Origin: Bacteroidota bacterium
GTDB lineage: Bacteria; Bacteroidota; Bacteroidia; Chitinophagales; Chitinophagaceae
Length of the DNA: 64,000 nt
NCBI GenBank assembly: GCA_018267515.1
Contig: JAFDYJ010000017.1
Coordinates: 62,001 to 126,000 of the forward strand
Direction of reading: 5' to 3'
A program made the position numbers and the translations under genes. This document shows positions 42,372-52,700 of this stretch, in pieces; the stretch's first letter is position 1; each line of letters opens with the position of its first letter. The notes under the pieces were generated by a model. It was not told the DNA's origin, did not search any database, and was given only the letters and a program-made list of their open reading frames with translations.

Positions 42372-43109
42372 AATTTCCCTCAGTACCGGTAATGTTTTCA
42401 ACGATCCGAAATCCTGCAAATGCAAGGCATAATAGTTTTCAAAAGCTATTAAAAGATTTCGCCTGAATTCGTGATTCAGCTTTATCGTTTCCAATTCTTC
42501 AGGCTGCATTACTTTCAGGAGTTGAGAAGTGATTTCAGCCTGTTTTCCTTCCAAAAAATAAGGATGCATAGGTTGCTCAGCTTCATAATTTCCTTCTTTC
42601 AGATCTAAATAAGAATTTTGTAAAGAATAATTATCTGTAATACGGAAGCCGAAGAAAACAGGAAGATGTATTGCAAAGAATAATGGAAAATTTGCGGTAA
42701 CTGCATCACTGGCCTTATCAAGATGAAGAAAAGAATCTTCTGCAAAATGAAATAAGTCAGGATTAGCTTCGGGTTGTTTCAGGCATTTGGTTAATAATTC
42801 TACCATGAACAAAGCCACAGCATTTTTCCTGACATCTGAAAAAATATTCCGGTACAGATGTGACCACTTGAATTCCCTGATTCGATTCAGGTTCTTCAAT
42901 TCATTATGATATACGACAAGATCAAGTATGGCTGTGGGCTGAAAGTAATTTGCTTTTCCGCTGCCTTTCTTTGATGAGCTGCGAACTCCATTAACCATGT
43001 ATGACTGAATTCCAAAAAGTTCTGTGAATATTGTTACTACCAGGCTGGTCTCACCATATTTTACTGATCGCAAAACGATTCCCTTTGTTTTATGCAATTG
43101 AGCTGACAC
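42363..43109 (-). CDS. recO: DNA repair protein RecO
   Basis: RecO anneals single-stranded DNA and, with RecR, loads RecA on gaps. The 248 residues show the OB-fold N-terminus (HKTKGIVLRSVKYGETSLVVTIFTELFG) and a helical C-terminal half. The zinc-binding cysteines of some RecO proteins are missing, as in many Bacteroidota members. It starts 6 bp after the stop of porZ and converges on the amidohydrolase, with a 9 bp overlap. Confidence 0.93.
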   Translation of the reverse strand: MSAQLHKTKGIVLRSVKYGETSLVVTIFTELFGIQSYMVNGVRSSSKKGSGKANYFQPTAILDLVVYHNELKNLNRIREFKWSHLYRNIFSDVRKNAVALFMVELLTKCLKQPEANPDLFHFAEDSFLHLDKASDAVTANFPLFFAIHLPVFFGFRITDNYSLQNSYLDLKEGNYEAEQPMHPYFLEGKQAEITSQLLKVMQPEELETIKLNHEFRRNLLIAFENYYALHLQDFGSLKTLPVLREILN

Positions 43110-43115
43110 GATATA

Positions 43116-45413
43116 TCATTTACTGATAAAAATTATTTTGGCAGCTTTTTTTTCTGTTCTTCCATCATCATTAATTAATACAAGATAAATGCCGCTTGAA
43201 ATTTTTCTTCCTTTATAATCACGGCCATCCCAGACTGCCTGCCCACCCAGTGCTCTTGTCTGATAAACCAATCTTCCGTTCAACTCAGTGATTTTTATAA
43301 TTGCATTATTGACCAGGCCACGAATACCGATTGTACCTGTATAATCCGGTGGAACCGGGTTGGGGAAAACCAACACATCTGAATTAGTTTCTCCACCTTC
43401 ACTAGCTGTACTGCGAAATGAACAGATTCCTTTGAAAGTGGCAAAGTACACCTCACCCGTTTTCCCGTCAATGGCTATTTTTTTTATATCATTGCTTAAC
43501 AATGGACTATTATCTTCTGTAAAATTGTAAATCACCTTTTCTCCATCAGCACTGATTAAGAAAGCTCCGTTTTTTGTTGCCACCCATTTTCTATCGGCTC
43601 CATCCACTGCAATACTTCGAACTTCCTGTCCCTGGAATAAATAGCCGGCAAAATTTCCCTGTGACATCACAGGTAAAACTGCATCACAAGCCAATACATT
43701 AAAAGCATCCTGCGGACATTGAATCAATGCAATTCCATTTGCCGTTCCCACCCAAATGAAACCATTTTTGTCTTTTGCAATACAGAACACATCATTGGAC
43801 GGCAAATTACCGGCTCCAATTCCTGATTTATATAACTTCCACCGGTCATCATTGATACTTTCAATAGAAGCACCCTGATCATAACAGATTAAACCATTGC
43901 CACCCGTAGGAGAGACGATCCATTTGTAATTATTATCATCAATGCAAATCTGAGAAAGTGAATTCTGGTTTAATAAAAAGGGAGTTGAAAAGCTTCTCCA
44001 GGTTCCATCACTTTGTCTTACCAGTAAAGGTTGGGCAGCTCCAAAATTTGAAATCCATAAATTATTATCTCTATCAAAGGCAAGTCCGGCAATCCGATAG
44101 CTGGTAGGATCACCAATGGTTGCACCTATTGCTGTATTTTGTTTGAAAATCTCGAAAGTCTGATCCGTTTTTATATGCAATAATCCACCTCCGAAAGAAC
44201 CGACCCACACCGATTCATCACCTGGATCTACGGCCACTGTAATAAAATCAAGCATAGAATCGAGTTGTTGAAAATGAAACCTATTAATGTTATTCCATTC
44301 GCCATCATTAAAAACATAAATCCCATTACCGTTGTACTGATAGTTCCAGGCAGCATTTACTTCTCCGGCTGTTGCATAAAAAATATTATTATTTACTGCC
44401 ATTTCGCCACTTGCTATTGATTCAGGTGAGTTGGGTTTATATTGCTCAAATGAAGATGAGGAGAAATGTGATAAACCTCCAAACTGATCGGCAACCCAGG
44501 TATCGTTTTGAAACAGAATTGCTTTTCTTGGATACGAAATCACTGTTGGTTGTGCTAATGTTCGGGAAACAGTTCCGTCAGAATTTAATACTGTGACCTT
44601 ACTGCTGCCATTCTGAAATCGCTGGCATAACAGTAATTTATTTTCAGATACATTACTATTGACAATCGGTTCGCCATCTGTATAAAATAATGACCATATA
44701 CTGCCATTCCATGCAAAAAGTGAATCATTTTCTTCTGCAATAATTCTTCCCTGCAGGTTCATTACATTTTTACAACCGCCTGATGACAAACCATTATTAC
44801 CACTCATTAATTGCCAATTGGTATAGTTTGAAAGATTATTGGAAAGAAGCGGCGCTTTCTTCAATCCTTCATCTGTAGCAGCATAAAAAAAGTTATCATC
44901 GCTGGTGATGGCATTTACTTTCAACTGGCTACCATTATTACCAATAAACCAGGAATCTTTTACCTCATATTTATCGCCATCAATAATGATAACCCCCAGG
45001 CCGGTGGACAGGTAATAATTGCTTTTATAAGGATAAACACCGTATATCGTTTTATCACCAATCACATTATCCCTCATTATATCGGGTACATTGAAAATAT
45101 CATTGCGGTAAATGATATCAATATTACTGTTGCTATATGCGATAAAAAGCTTTTTATTTAGAACATCATATTGAATAGCGCTGATCCCGGTTTCGTTCAG
45201 GCCGGTGATTCGGCTTAATCGTTCAATGGAATTATCAATTATATCAACAGTAAACAGGCTATAAGGGGTAGCGCAGTAAATCTTATTTTCATCGGCGGTT
45301 ATATCAATGGCACTGTTATAAGGTAAATGTTCCCTCCATTCGCCGATTGGCTGAAGTTGAGCCCAGCCACTTTTAAACAATAAAATAAATATACTATAGA
45401 TCCAATATTTCAC
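43116..45413 (-). CDS. porZ: PorZ-like type IX secretion protein, beta-propeller with CTD
   Basis: A 765-residue protein: signal peptide (1-19, ending W-A-Q), a series of beta-propeller repeats through about residue 660, and a type A sorting domain at about 680-765 (VFPNPVPPDYTG, GRLVYQTRALGGQAVWDGRDYKGRKISSGIYLVLI). The N-terminal IGEWREHLPYNSAIDITADENKIYCATPYSLF matches PorZ, which attaches anionic lipopolysaccharide to T9SS cargo on the cell surface (P. gingivalis PorZ is of similar size). Adjacency to recO is typical for this gene. The rest of the T9SS is not in the window. Confidence 0.88.
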   Translation of the reverse strand: MKYWIYSIFILLFKSGWAQLQPIGEWREHLPYNSAIDITADENKIYCATPYSLFTVDIIDNSIERLSRITGLNETGISAIQYDVLNKKLFIAYSNSNIDIIYRNDIFNVPDIMRDNVIGDKTIYGVYPYKSNYYLSTGLGVIIIDGDKYEVKDSWFIGNNGSQLKVNAITSDDNFFYAATDEGLKKAPLLSNNLSNYTNWQLMSGNNGLSSGGCKNVMNLQGRIIAEENDSLFAWNGSIWSLFYTDGEPIVNSNVSENKLLLCQRFQNGSSKVTVLNSDGTVSRTLAQPTVISYPRKAILFQNDTWVADQFGGLSHFSSSSFEQYKPNSPESIASGEMAVNNNIFYATAGEVNAAWNYQYNGNGIYVFNDGEWNNINRFHFQQLDSMLDFITVAVDPGDESVWVGSFGGGLLHIKTDQTFEIFKQNTAIGATIGDPTSYRIAGLAFDRDNNLWISNFGAAQPLLVRQSDGTWRSFSTPFLLNQNSLSQICIDDNNYKWIVSPTGGNGLICYDQGASIESINDDRWKLYKSGIGAGNLPSNDVFCIAKDKNGFIWVGTANGIALIQCPQDAFNVLACDAVLPVMSQGNFAGYLFQGQEVRSIAVDGADRKWVATKNGAFLISADGEKVIYNFTEDNSPLLSNDIKKIAIDGKTGEVYFATFKGICSFRSTASEGGETNSDVLVFPNPVPPDYTGTIGIRGLVNNAIIKITELNGRLVYQTRALGGQAVWDGRDYKGRKISSGIYLVLINDDGRTEKKAAKIIFISK

Positions 45414-45499
45414 AGCCCAAATTTATCATAATCAGTTAAATAGATGATTGCCCATTTTTTCCGTTTCTTTGCGCTTCTGCAGCGAAAAAAATTGTAATC

Positions 45500-47860
45500 A
45501 TGTGGCGAAATCTTGGACAGTTCATACTTAAATACCGTTTTCCCTTATTATTTCTGTTAGCAGCCATCACCGGTTTAATGGCATACGAAGGAAGCAAAGT
45601 GGAGTTGAGTTACGAATTGACCCGGGCTATCCCGGTAAACCATCCTAATTATAAGGCCTACCAGGCATTTAAAAAGAAATTCGGAGAAGATGGCAATCTC
45701 CTGGTAGTTGGTATTCAAACAAAGAACTTCTTTGAGCAGAATCTGTTCAATGCATATGCCACCTTGTATCACAACCTGAAACAGGTGAAAGGCGTGGCAG
45801 ATATAATATCTGTTCCATCTGCCATAAACCTGGAAAAAGTCCCCGGTGAAGAGAGATTAAAGGCTGAAACTATTTTTCCGCAGCGATCACTTACCCAAAT
45901 CGAAATTGACAGTTGCAAAAAGATATTTCTAAATCTTCCATTTTACAAAGCCCGGTTGTACAACCTCGACTCGAATGTCTGGATGATGGGTATCAGCATC
46001 AATAAAAACGTTATTAACTCTGAAAAAAGAAATACAGTTGTAGGAGATATTGTTCGTTTTGTAAATGCTTTCGGAACATCCAACAATTTGGAAGTTCATC
46101 TCAGCGGATTACCTTTTATCCGCACCGAATTATCTACACGTATTGCCGATGAAATGCGTTGGTTTCTTATGGTATCCATAATCCTGTCTGCAGTCATACT
46201 GCTTTTGTTTTTCAGGTCCATAAGTTCCATGTTGCTATCCTTATCCGTAATGATCATCGGTGTGCTTTGGAGTTTAGGTACTATGCAATTACTGGGTTAT
46301 AAAATTACGTTGCTGACAGCCCTGATTCCACCCCTGGTAGTCGTTATAGGGATACCTAATTGCATTTACTTTTTGAATAAATTCCACACTTCATACAATG
46401 AAACAGGTGATAAAAAGAAAGCCCTGATAGCCATGATAGAAAGAATGGGAATTGTCACCCTGTTCTGCAACCTTTCTGCGGCTATCGGCTTTGCCGTTTT
46501 TGCGTTGACAAGAAGCCAGGTATTGAAAGAATTTGGTGTGGTAGCCGGCATTAACATAATGGCTTTATTTTTTATTTCTCTTGTATTAATCCCATCCATT
46601 CTCAGTTTCTTATCTAAACCAAAAACCCGTCATACAAAATATCTCCATAATCCCAGGCTCAATCGTTGGCTGAACCGGCTGGAACGATGGACACTGAATC
46701 ATCGCAAACTCATATATATAGTTACAATTTGCATAGTTGCTGCAGGAATTGCCGGAATCTTTCGTTTAAAAACGGAAGGGTTTATGCTGGATGATATCCC
46801 TAAATCAGATAAGCTCTATATGGATCTTAAATTTTTTGAAAGAAATTTTAAAGGGGTAATGCCATTAGAAATCGTTGTGGATACAAAGCGTAAATATGGA
46901 GCTTCCCGGAATCTGAATAACCTGAATAAAATTGATTCTTTATCCCGATTTGTCGCATCAATTCCTGAAATGGCAAAGCCATTGAGCATCATTGAAGGAT
47001 TAAAATTTGCCAGGCAGGCGTTTTTTGACGGAGACAGTGCTCATTACTCTATGCCTTCTGCATATGATCTTCCGGCCTTGCAACAATACCTGAGGTTCCA
47101 GGGAGATTCTTCCGATACAAAGAATTCATTGGCAAAGCTGGTGACCAGTTTTATGGATAGCAATAAGCAAGAAACCCGGATCAGTGTTAGTATGGAAGAT
47201 GTCGGTAGCCGGCGACTGCCTTATATTTTAGACAGTATAAACAAGAGAGCCATTCAATTATTCGGAACCGACACTTCAAAATATAAAGTCACTTTCACCG
47301 GCACCAGTATTACCTTTCTTACAGGAAGTACCTATATAATTAATGGCTTGAAAGAAAGTATTTTTTGGGCTTTTTTGCTGATTGCTCTTTGTATGCTCTA
47401 CCTATTCCGGTCTTTCAGGATTTTAATTTGCTCTCTCATTCCTAATATTATTCCATTGGTAATTACTGCCGGAGTAATGGGCTGGGTAGGCATCCGCCTC
47501 AAACCTTCTACAGTCCTTGTCTTTAGCGTTGCCCTCGGTATTGCTATTGATGTGACCATCCGTTTTCTTGTCAACTTCAAGCAGGAACTGCCTCTATACA
47601 ATCATAATTTGAAACAAACAGTCATTGCCACTATTCATAGTACGGGTATTAGCATTATCTATACTTCCTTTGTTCTCATTACCGGGTTTTTTATTTTTTG
47701 CTTTAGCGGTTTTGGTGGCACTCAGTCACTGGGCTGGCTTACCTCACTTACACTTGTTACCGCTACATTAACCAACCTGGTATTGCTTCCGGCCTTACTG
47801 ATTAGTATGAAACATTTTAAATTAAATAAAACTGATCACAAAGAAGAGGAGAAGAAATAA
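45500..47860 (+). CDS. MMPL/SSD-type RND exporter
   Basis: A 786-residue membrane protein of the RND superfamily with twelve helices in two sets (1 + 5, then 1 + 5) and two large periplasmic domains at about residues 40-220 and 430-600. The membrane blocks (SSMLLSLSVMIIGVLWSLGTMQLLGYKITLL, PLVVVIGIPNCIYFLNKFHT, and the second-half ALGIAIDVTIRFLVNF) are those of the MMPL/Patched-like group. Such proteins export lipids or hydrophobic compounds with proton antiport. The substrate is unknown. It is divergent from porZ with an 86 bp gap. Confidence 0.9.
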   Translation: MWRNLGQFILKYRFPLLFLLAAITGLMAYEGSKVELSYELTRAIPVNHPNYKAYQAFKKKFGEDGNLLVVGIQTKNFFEQNLFNAYATLYHNLKQVKGVADIISVPSAINLEKVPGEERLKAETIFPQRSLTQIEIDSCKKIFLNLPFYKARLYNLDSNVWMMGISINKNVINSEKRNTVVGDIVRFVNAFGTSNNLEVHLSGLPFIRTELSTRIADEMRWFLMVSIILSAVILLLFFRSISSMLLSLSVMIIGVLWSLGTMQLLGYKITLLTALIPPLVVVIGIPNCIYFLNKFHTSYNETGDKKKALIAMIERMGIVTLFCNLSAAIGFAVFALTRSQVLKEFGVVAGINIMALFFISLVLIPSILSFLSKPKTRHTKYLHNPRLNRWLNRLERWTLNHRKLIYIVTICIVAAGIAGIFRLKTEGFMLDDIPKSDKLYMDLKFFERNFKGVMPLEIVVDTKRKYGASRNLNNLNKIDSLSRFVASIPEMAKPLSIIEGLKFARQAFFDGDSAHYSMPSAYDLPALQQYLRFQGDSSDTKNSLAKLVTSFMDSNKQETRISVSMEDVGSRRLPYILDSINKRAIQLFGTDTSKYKVTFTGTSITFLTGSTYIINGLKESIFWAFLLIALCMLYLFRSFRILICSLIPNIIPLVITAGVMGWVGIRLKPSTVLVFSVALGIAIDVTIRFLVNFKQELPLYNHNLKQTVIATIHSTGISIIYTSFVLITGFFIFCFSGFGGTQSLGWLTSLTLVTATLTNLVLLPALLISMKHFKLNKTDHKEEEKK

Positions 47861-47960
47861 CTTCCAGGCTTGGATACTATTTGTCACTGCAATAATTTTT
47901 GAACCTGTATAAACTCATAAATTTTATAAAGTACTTGGCCCGGTGAAGTAATTTCTAATC

Positions 47961-47987
47961 TTGAAAAGCCGGATTTAATTATTTTTG
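47961..47987 (+). promoter_or_regulatory. Candidate promoter for uxaB
   Basis: TTG (47961-47963) and TATTTTTG (47980-47987) separated by 16 bp, somewhat shorter than the best promoter in this window. It lies 35 bp before the ATG at 48023. Confidence 0.5.
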
Positions 47988-48022
47988 TGTCCGTACACGT
48001 AACATTATAAGACTTACCCCTG

Positions 48023-49516
48023 ATGGCAGCTGAGCTTCATTTACCTACTCTTTCAAAGAAAGTTACTGAGATCAACAATTCTCCATTGCCTGAACGGATA
48101 CTTCAATTCGGTACCGGTGTTTTACTGAGAGCTTTGCCGGATTATTACATTGATAAGGCAAATAAAAAAGGAATATTTAACGGGAGTGTTTTAGTAGTCA
48201 AATCTACGGATGGTGGAGAATCTGATGCATTTGAAAAACAAGATTGTTTATATACAATATGCATTAGAGGAATCAAAAATGGTAAGCCGGTACATGAAAA
48301 TATAATTAACAGCGCTATCAACCGGGTATTAATTGCAAAAACAAACTGGCAGGATGTGCTGGAAAGTGCCGGAAATCCGGATATCAATATTGTCATTTCA
48401 AATACTACTGAATCAGGGATACGTTATACAGAAGAAAGCATTCAACTGTCTCCCCCGCTTTCTTTTCCGGCAAAACTGCTTGCCTTCTTACATGAAAGAT
48501 ATACCTGTTTCAATGGTGACAAGGAAAAAGGGCTTATCATTATCCCCACTGAATTAATTGAGAATAATGCAACCGTCTTACAAGGCATACTCAACCAACT
48601 GGCACATTTTAATAAATTAAGTCCTTCGTTTATTGAATGGATGAATCATTCAAACAAGTTTTGCAACTCGTTAGTGGATCGTATCGTTCCGGGAAAAGCA
48701 AAAGAACCTCATTTAACATCGTTATATCATGAAATAGGATATAAAGATGACTTACTAACTATTGCAGAAGAATATAGTCTTTGGGCAATTGAAGGTGATG
48801 ATGAAGTGAAAAATAAACTATCCTTTTCACAGGCAGATTCATCCGTAATTATTACACAGGATATTCAAAAGTTCAGGGAGTTAAAGTTGCGCCTGCTCAA
48901 TGCTACGCATTCTTTATGTTGCGGATTGGCTCACTTATGCGGTTTTAAAACTGTTTACGAAGCTACCTGTGATTCAGGATTCCGCCGTTTCTTAAAAGAA
49001 TTGATGTTTGATGAAATTGCAGCATCCATTCCAATGGCTATTGACAAGGAAGAATTGCTTGCCTTTGCTTCATCAGTGCTTGACAGGTTCAGTAACCCGG
49101 CAATAGAACACAGATGGCTGAGCATCTCTCTTAATTACACTTACAAAATTAAAATCAGGACGGTGCCTTTATTATTAAAATACTATGAGAGATTTGGAAT
49201 TGCACCAGATAGATACAGTTGGGGATTTGCAGCATATCTTCTTTTCATGAAATCCAGTCTTTCTTCACAAGGCAATTATGTCGGAAACTACAAAGGGGCA
49301 GAGTACCCCATACCCGATGAAAAGGCTTTATTTTTTAGTGAGCTATGGCAAAATAATAAGGATACAAAGAAAATAGTATCAATTGTGCTGGAAAATGAAG
49401 ATTTATGGGGCTGCCGGCTTAATGAACTTCCCGGGTTTGCTGCATCACTAACTGAAAAACTAAATACTCTTCTCAGCGGGAACTTTACTTCTGAAACCTT
49501 CTGTAATTCTCATTAA
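48023..49516 (+). CDS. uxaB: Tagaturonate reductase (altronate oxidoreductase)
   Basis: Reduces D-tagaturonate to D-altronate with NADH in galacturonate catabolism. A 497-residue member of the polyol/mannitol long-chain dehydrogenase family: the N-terminal NAD domain starts LPERILQFGTGVLLRALPDYYID, continues GSVLVVKSTDGGESDAF, with NTTESGIRY typical of UxaB rather than mannitol dehydrogenase, and the catalytic K-x-x-x-x-N-x-x-H block in KLRLLNATHSLCCGLAHL at about residue 290. No other hexuronate gene is adjacent, so it stands alone. A terminator follows about 130 bp later. Confidence 0.93.
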   Translation: MAAELHLPTLSKKVTEINNSPLPERILQFGTGVLLRALPDYYIDKANKKGIFNGSVLVVKSTDGGESDAFEKQDCLYTICIRGIKNGKPVHENIINSAINRVLIAKTNWQDVLESAGNPDINIVISNTTESGIRYTEESIQLSPPLSFPAKLLAFLHERYTCFNGDKEKGLIIIPTELIENNATVLQGILNQLAHFNKLSPSFIEWMNHSNKFCNSLVDRIVPGKAKEPHLTSLYHEIGYKDDLLTIAEEYSLWAIEGDDEVKNKLSFSQADSSVIITQDIQKFRELKLRLLNATHSLCCGLAHLCGFKTVYEATCDSGFRRFLKELMFDEIAASIPMAIDKEELLAFASSVLDRFSNPAIEHRWLSISLNYTYKIKIRTVPLLLKYYERFGIAPDRYSWGFAAYLLFMKSSLSSQGNYVGNYKGAEYPIPDEKALFFSELWQNNKDTKKIVSIVLENEDLWGCRLNELPGFAASLTEKLNTLLSGNFTSETFCNSH

Positions 49517-49646
49517 AAAACTGTTTAAGTGAACTGTCCTAAAATGGGTAAGGCTTCAATAATACACCTGACGTAATCCCAACAAATACAGATTCTTATA
49601 GGATATATTTTTTTGTATGAATCTGTTTGGAATAATGAAAAAGAAG

Positions 49647-49676
49647 AGGCCGGTACATTGCTGAACCGGCCTTTTT
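49647..49676 (+). terminator. Intrinsic terminator downstream of uxaB
   Basis: AGGCCGGT and ACCGGCCT form an 8 bp stem with a 10 nt loop, followed by TTTTT. It lies 130 bp after the uxaB stop. Confidence 0.82.
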
Positions 49677-49785
49677 AATTTCACCAAAACCCCGCCTGCG
49701 ATTTTGCACCGACAGGCATATCAGACAGTATTGAAAAATTGGTTGCAGTAATAAAGACAACCGTCATTTTCAGGTTGCTGCACGG

Positions 49786-52700
49786 TTATGAAACTTTTTT
49801 TAATTGACCCATCCATACCCTTTTTCCTTGCAGCCTCCTCACCAGGAACATTATTCCGACAAAAATGAAAAACAGCGGTCCCAGGAAGCCCAAAAGTGCG
49901 ATATACCTGGTTCCATAAAATTTTTCCATCGGCCTCTTTAACCGTTCAGCTATCAGGTACATGCTTGGTACCATTACCAAAGTCAGGAAAAATGCAAAGA
50001 TGAGCCCGAAAATAATCGTCCAGCTTAGTGGGCCCCAAAACACAACACTGTCTCCTCCAAAAAATATCTTTGGATTCAGATGCTGAAACAACGAAATAAA
50101 ATTAATATTCAATCCAACAGCCAGGGGTATTAATCCAAGCATGGTGGCTAAAGCCGTTAATAATACCGGAATAATACGGATCTTTCCTGCCTGAATGGCC
50201 GCTTCCCTCATCCGCATACCCCGGTTACGCAATTCATCTGTAAAATCAATTAACAATATTCCATTCTTAACAACGATACCGGCCAGGCCAACAATACCAA
50301 CGCCTATCATGATTGAAGGCATACTCATGCCGGTGATGGCATAGCCCAGAAATACGCCAATTACAGAAAAGAAAATTTCCGTCAGAACAATGAATGGCTT
50401 ACTCATACTGTTGAACTGCAAAACCAGGATCATGAAAATCAGCAATAGCGCTATGATTAAGGCCTGGCCAAGGAAGGAAAGCGTTTCATTCTCCTGCTCG
50501 CTTTGTCCTGATTGTTTAATGCTCACATCAGCCGGAATTCTGGATCTTGATTTAAAATTCTCAATCTTGTAACCCAGTTCTTTGTTAATGCCCGTCACCT
50601 GTGATAAATCCAAAACATTGGATTGCAGCTGAATGGTTCTCTTTTCATTTTTTCTCCGGATACCTCCTGCAGTATTTGTATATTCCACTTTGGCAACAGC
50701 ATTCAGCGGAATCTGCTTAACAGCCATTGTATTGAAATCCCGGAAAGTGATTCTCATGTTCATCAGGTCCGAAATATTGTTTCGCACCAGGTCGCTATAC
50801 CTCAATTGAATTTTATACTCATCCTCACCCTGCTTCAACTTGCTCACTTCTTTTCCAAAAACGGCTGTACGCAAATACATTCCGATCTGCCCTGTGCTCA
50901 AGCCTTCCATCAACGCTTTTTCCCTGTCAACAGTCACAGTTATCTCCGGGTTGTTGAGGTCTACATCCATGGCAAGCTTTTCGATGCCTTCCACCTTATT
51001 AGTATCCAGGTAATTTTTCAGATCTGTAGCCACCCGGGATATCTCCTGGAAATTATCTCCTGCAATCTCAATATTCACCGGCGGATCAGTTGAAGGCCCA
51101 TTATCTTCCTTATTCACAGAAATTTCTGCTCCGGGTATTCCTTTCATTGCTTCCCTGATCTGATTCAAATATGGCCGGGTGCTGATACCGTGCCTTTTTT
51201 CAAATTCAACAAAGGATACCTGTATTCTCCCCAGGTTTGGCTGAATGCTTTTATTATTATCCCGGGGGTTATTGGCACCGGTTGCCACATTGGAAATAAT
51301 ACTTTCAACAATGGAGCCGGGTTGTCCCGGACGTTCTTTATCCAAAACTTTATATACTCTTTTTTCCAGGACTGTAGTTATTGAATCCGTATAAGAAATA
51401 CTGGTTCCTACCGGTAATTTCAGGTATACATAAATGAAGTTCGGATCTCCATCAGGGAAAAACGGTTTTGGGTTGTTTCTTAAAAATAATAAAACGACTG
51501 AAGCAATGAATAAAACAAATAAATATAACATTAACCGGACCGGCCGGGCTTTATGCAAAGCCCATCGTAATAACTTTTCGTACCGGTTCATGAGATTGGG
51601 CAACATATGATTCTGAAACCAATGAATGGCGCCTCTTAATACGAATACATTTAACATCGCTGCCAGTGAAATAAATATCAGGAAGTTTCCAAGTCCGTGC
51701 CAACCTGCAATATGGAACATAACGCCAAACACTATAAACGCCCAGAACCACCACTTTTTAAACAAATGAGATTTGGGTTTTTCAAATTCTTTACCCTCAG
51801 GTTTCATAAAACTGACTGCAAATACCGGGTTGAAAATAAAAGCCACTATTAAGGATGCAGCCAACGTTAATATCAACATGGTGGGCAGGTAAATCATGAA
51901 TTTCCCTATTAATCCTTTCCATAATAACAGTGGGAAAAAGGGTGCCAGTGTTGTTAACGTTCCGGCAAGTACCGGAACAAAAATTTCTCCTGCAGCCATT
52001 TTTGCGGCTTTATTGACAGGTACTTTTCCATTCGCATAAATGCGGTGCGTATTTTCGATTACAACGATAGCATCATCCACAATAATCCCTAATCCGAAAA
52101 GAAGTGCAAACAATACAATAAAATTGAGGGTAACCGCAGTACCGACAATGGAATCTGCCACCGGTAAAAACAGAAATGCCACAAATACACTTAAGGGAAC
52201 ACTCAATGCCACAAAAAACGCATTGGTCACTCCCATGAAAAACATTAATACCAGCAATACCAGGATAAAGCCGATAACAATAGTATTAACTAAATCTGTA
52301 AATGAAGTTTTTGTGGGGACGCTCTGATCACCGGTAAATTCAACCCTCAAATTTTCCGGCAATTCATTTTTAGCTCTCATCTCTGCAACAATGGCCCTGA
52401 TCTTATCGGATGCATTTATAAGATTTTCCCCGGAGCGTTTAATAATGTTCAGTGTCACCACATTCTTTCCGTCCAACCGGGCATAACTGTCTTTTTCCTT
52501 GACAGTATCTTTTATCTGTGCTATATCCCTGAGATAAACAATGGCATTAGCCTGGCTTCCTTTTACAACAATATTTTGCATATCCGCCGGAGTTACAAAC
52601 TGGCCTCTCACGGTCAGGTTCCTCTTCATATTTCCCACTTCTATTTGTCCGCCACTGATATCATGATTTTCACGGGCAATAGCATTTTCAATATCGTCAA

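Noticed and set aside
50623-51093. 156-codon plus-strand ORF
   Set aside because: It overlaps the RND pump on the other strand, which has clear family motifs throughout; Cys/His/Ser-rich composition is typical of a shadow frame.
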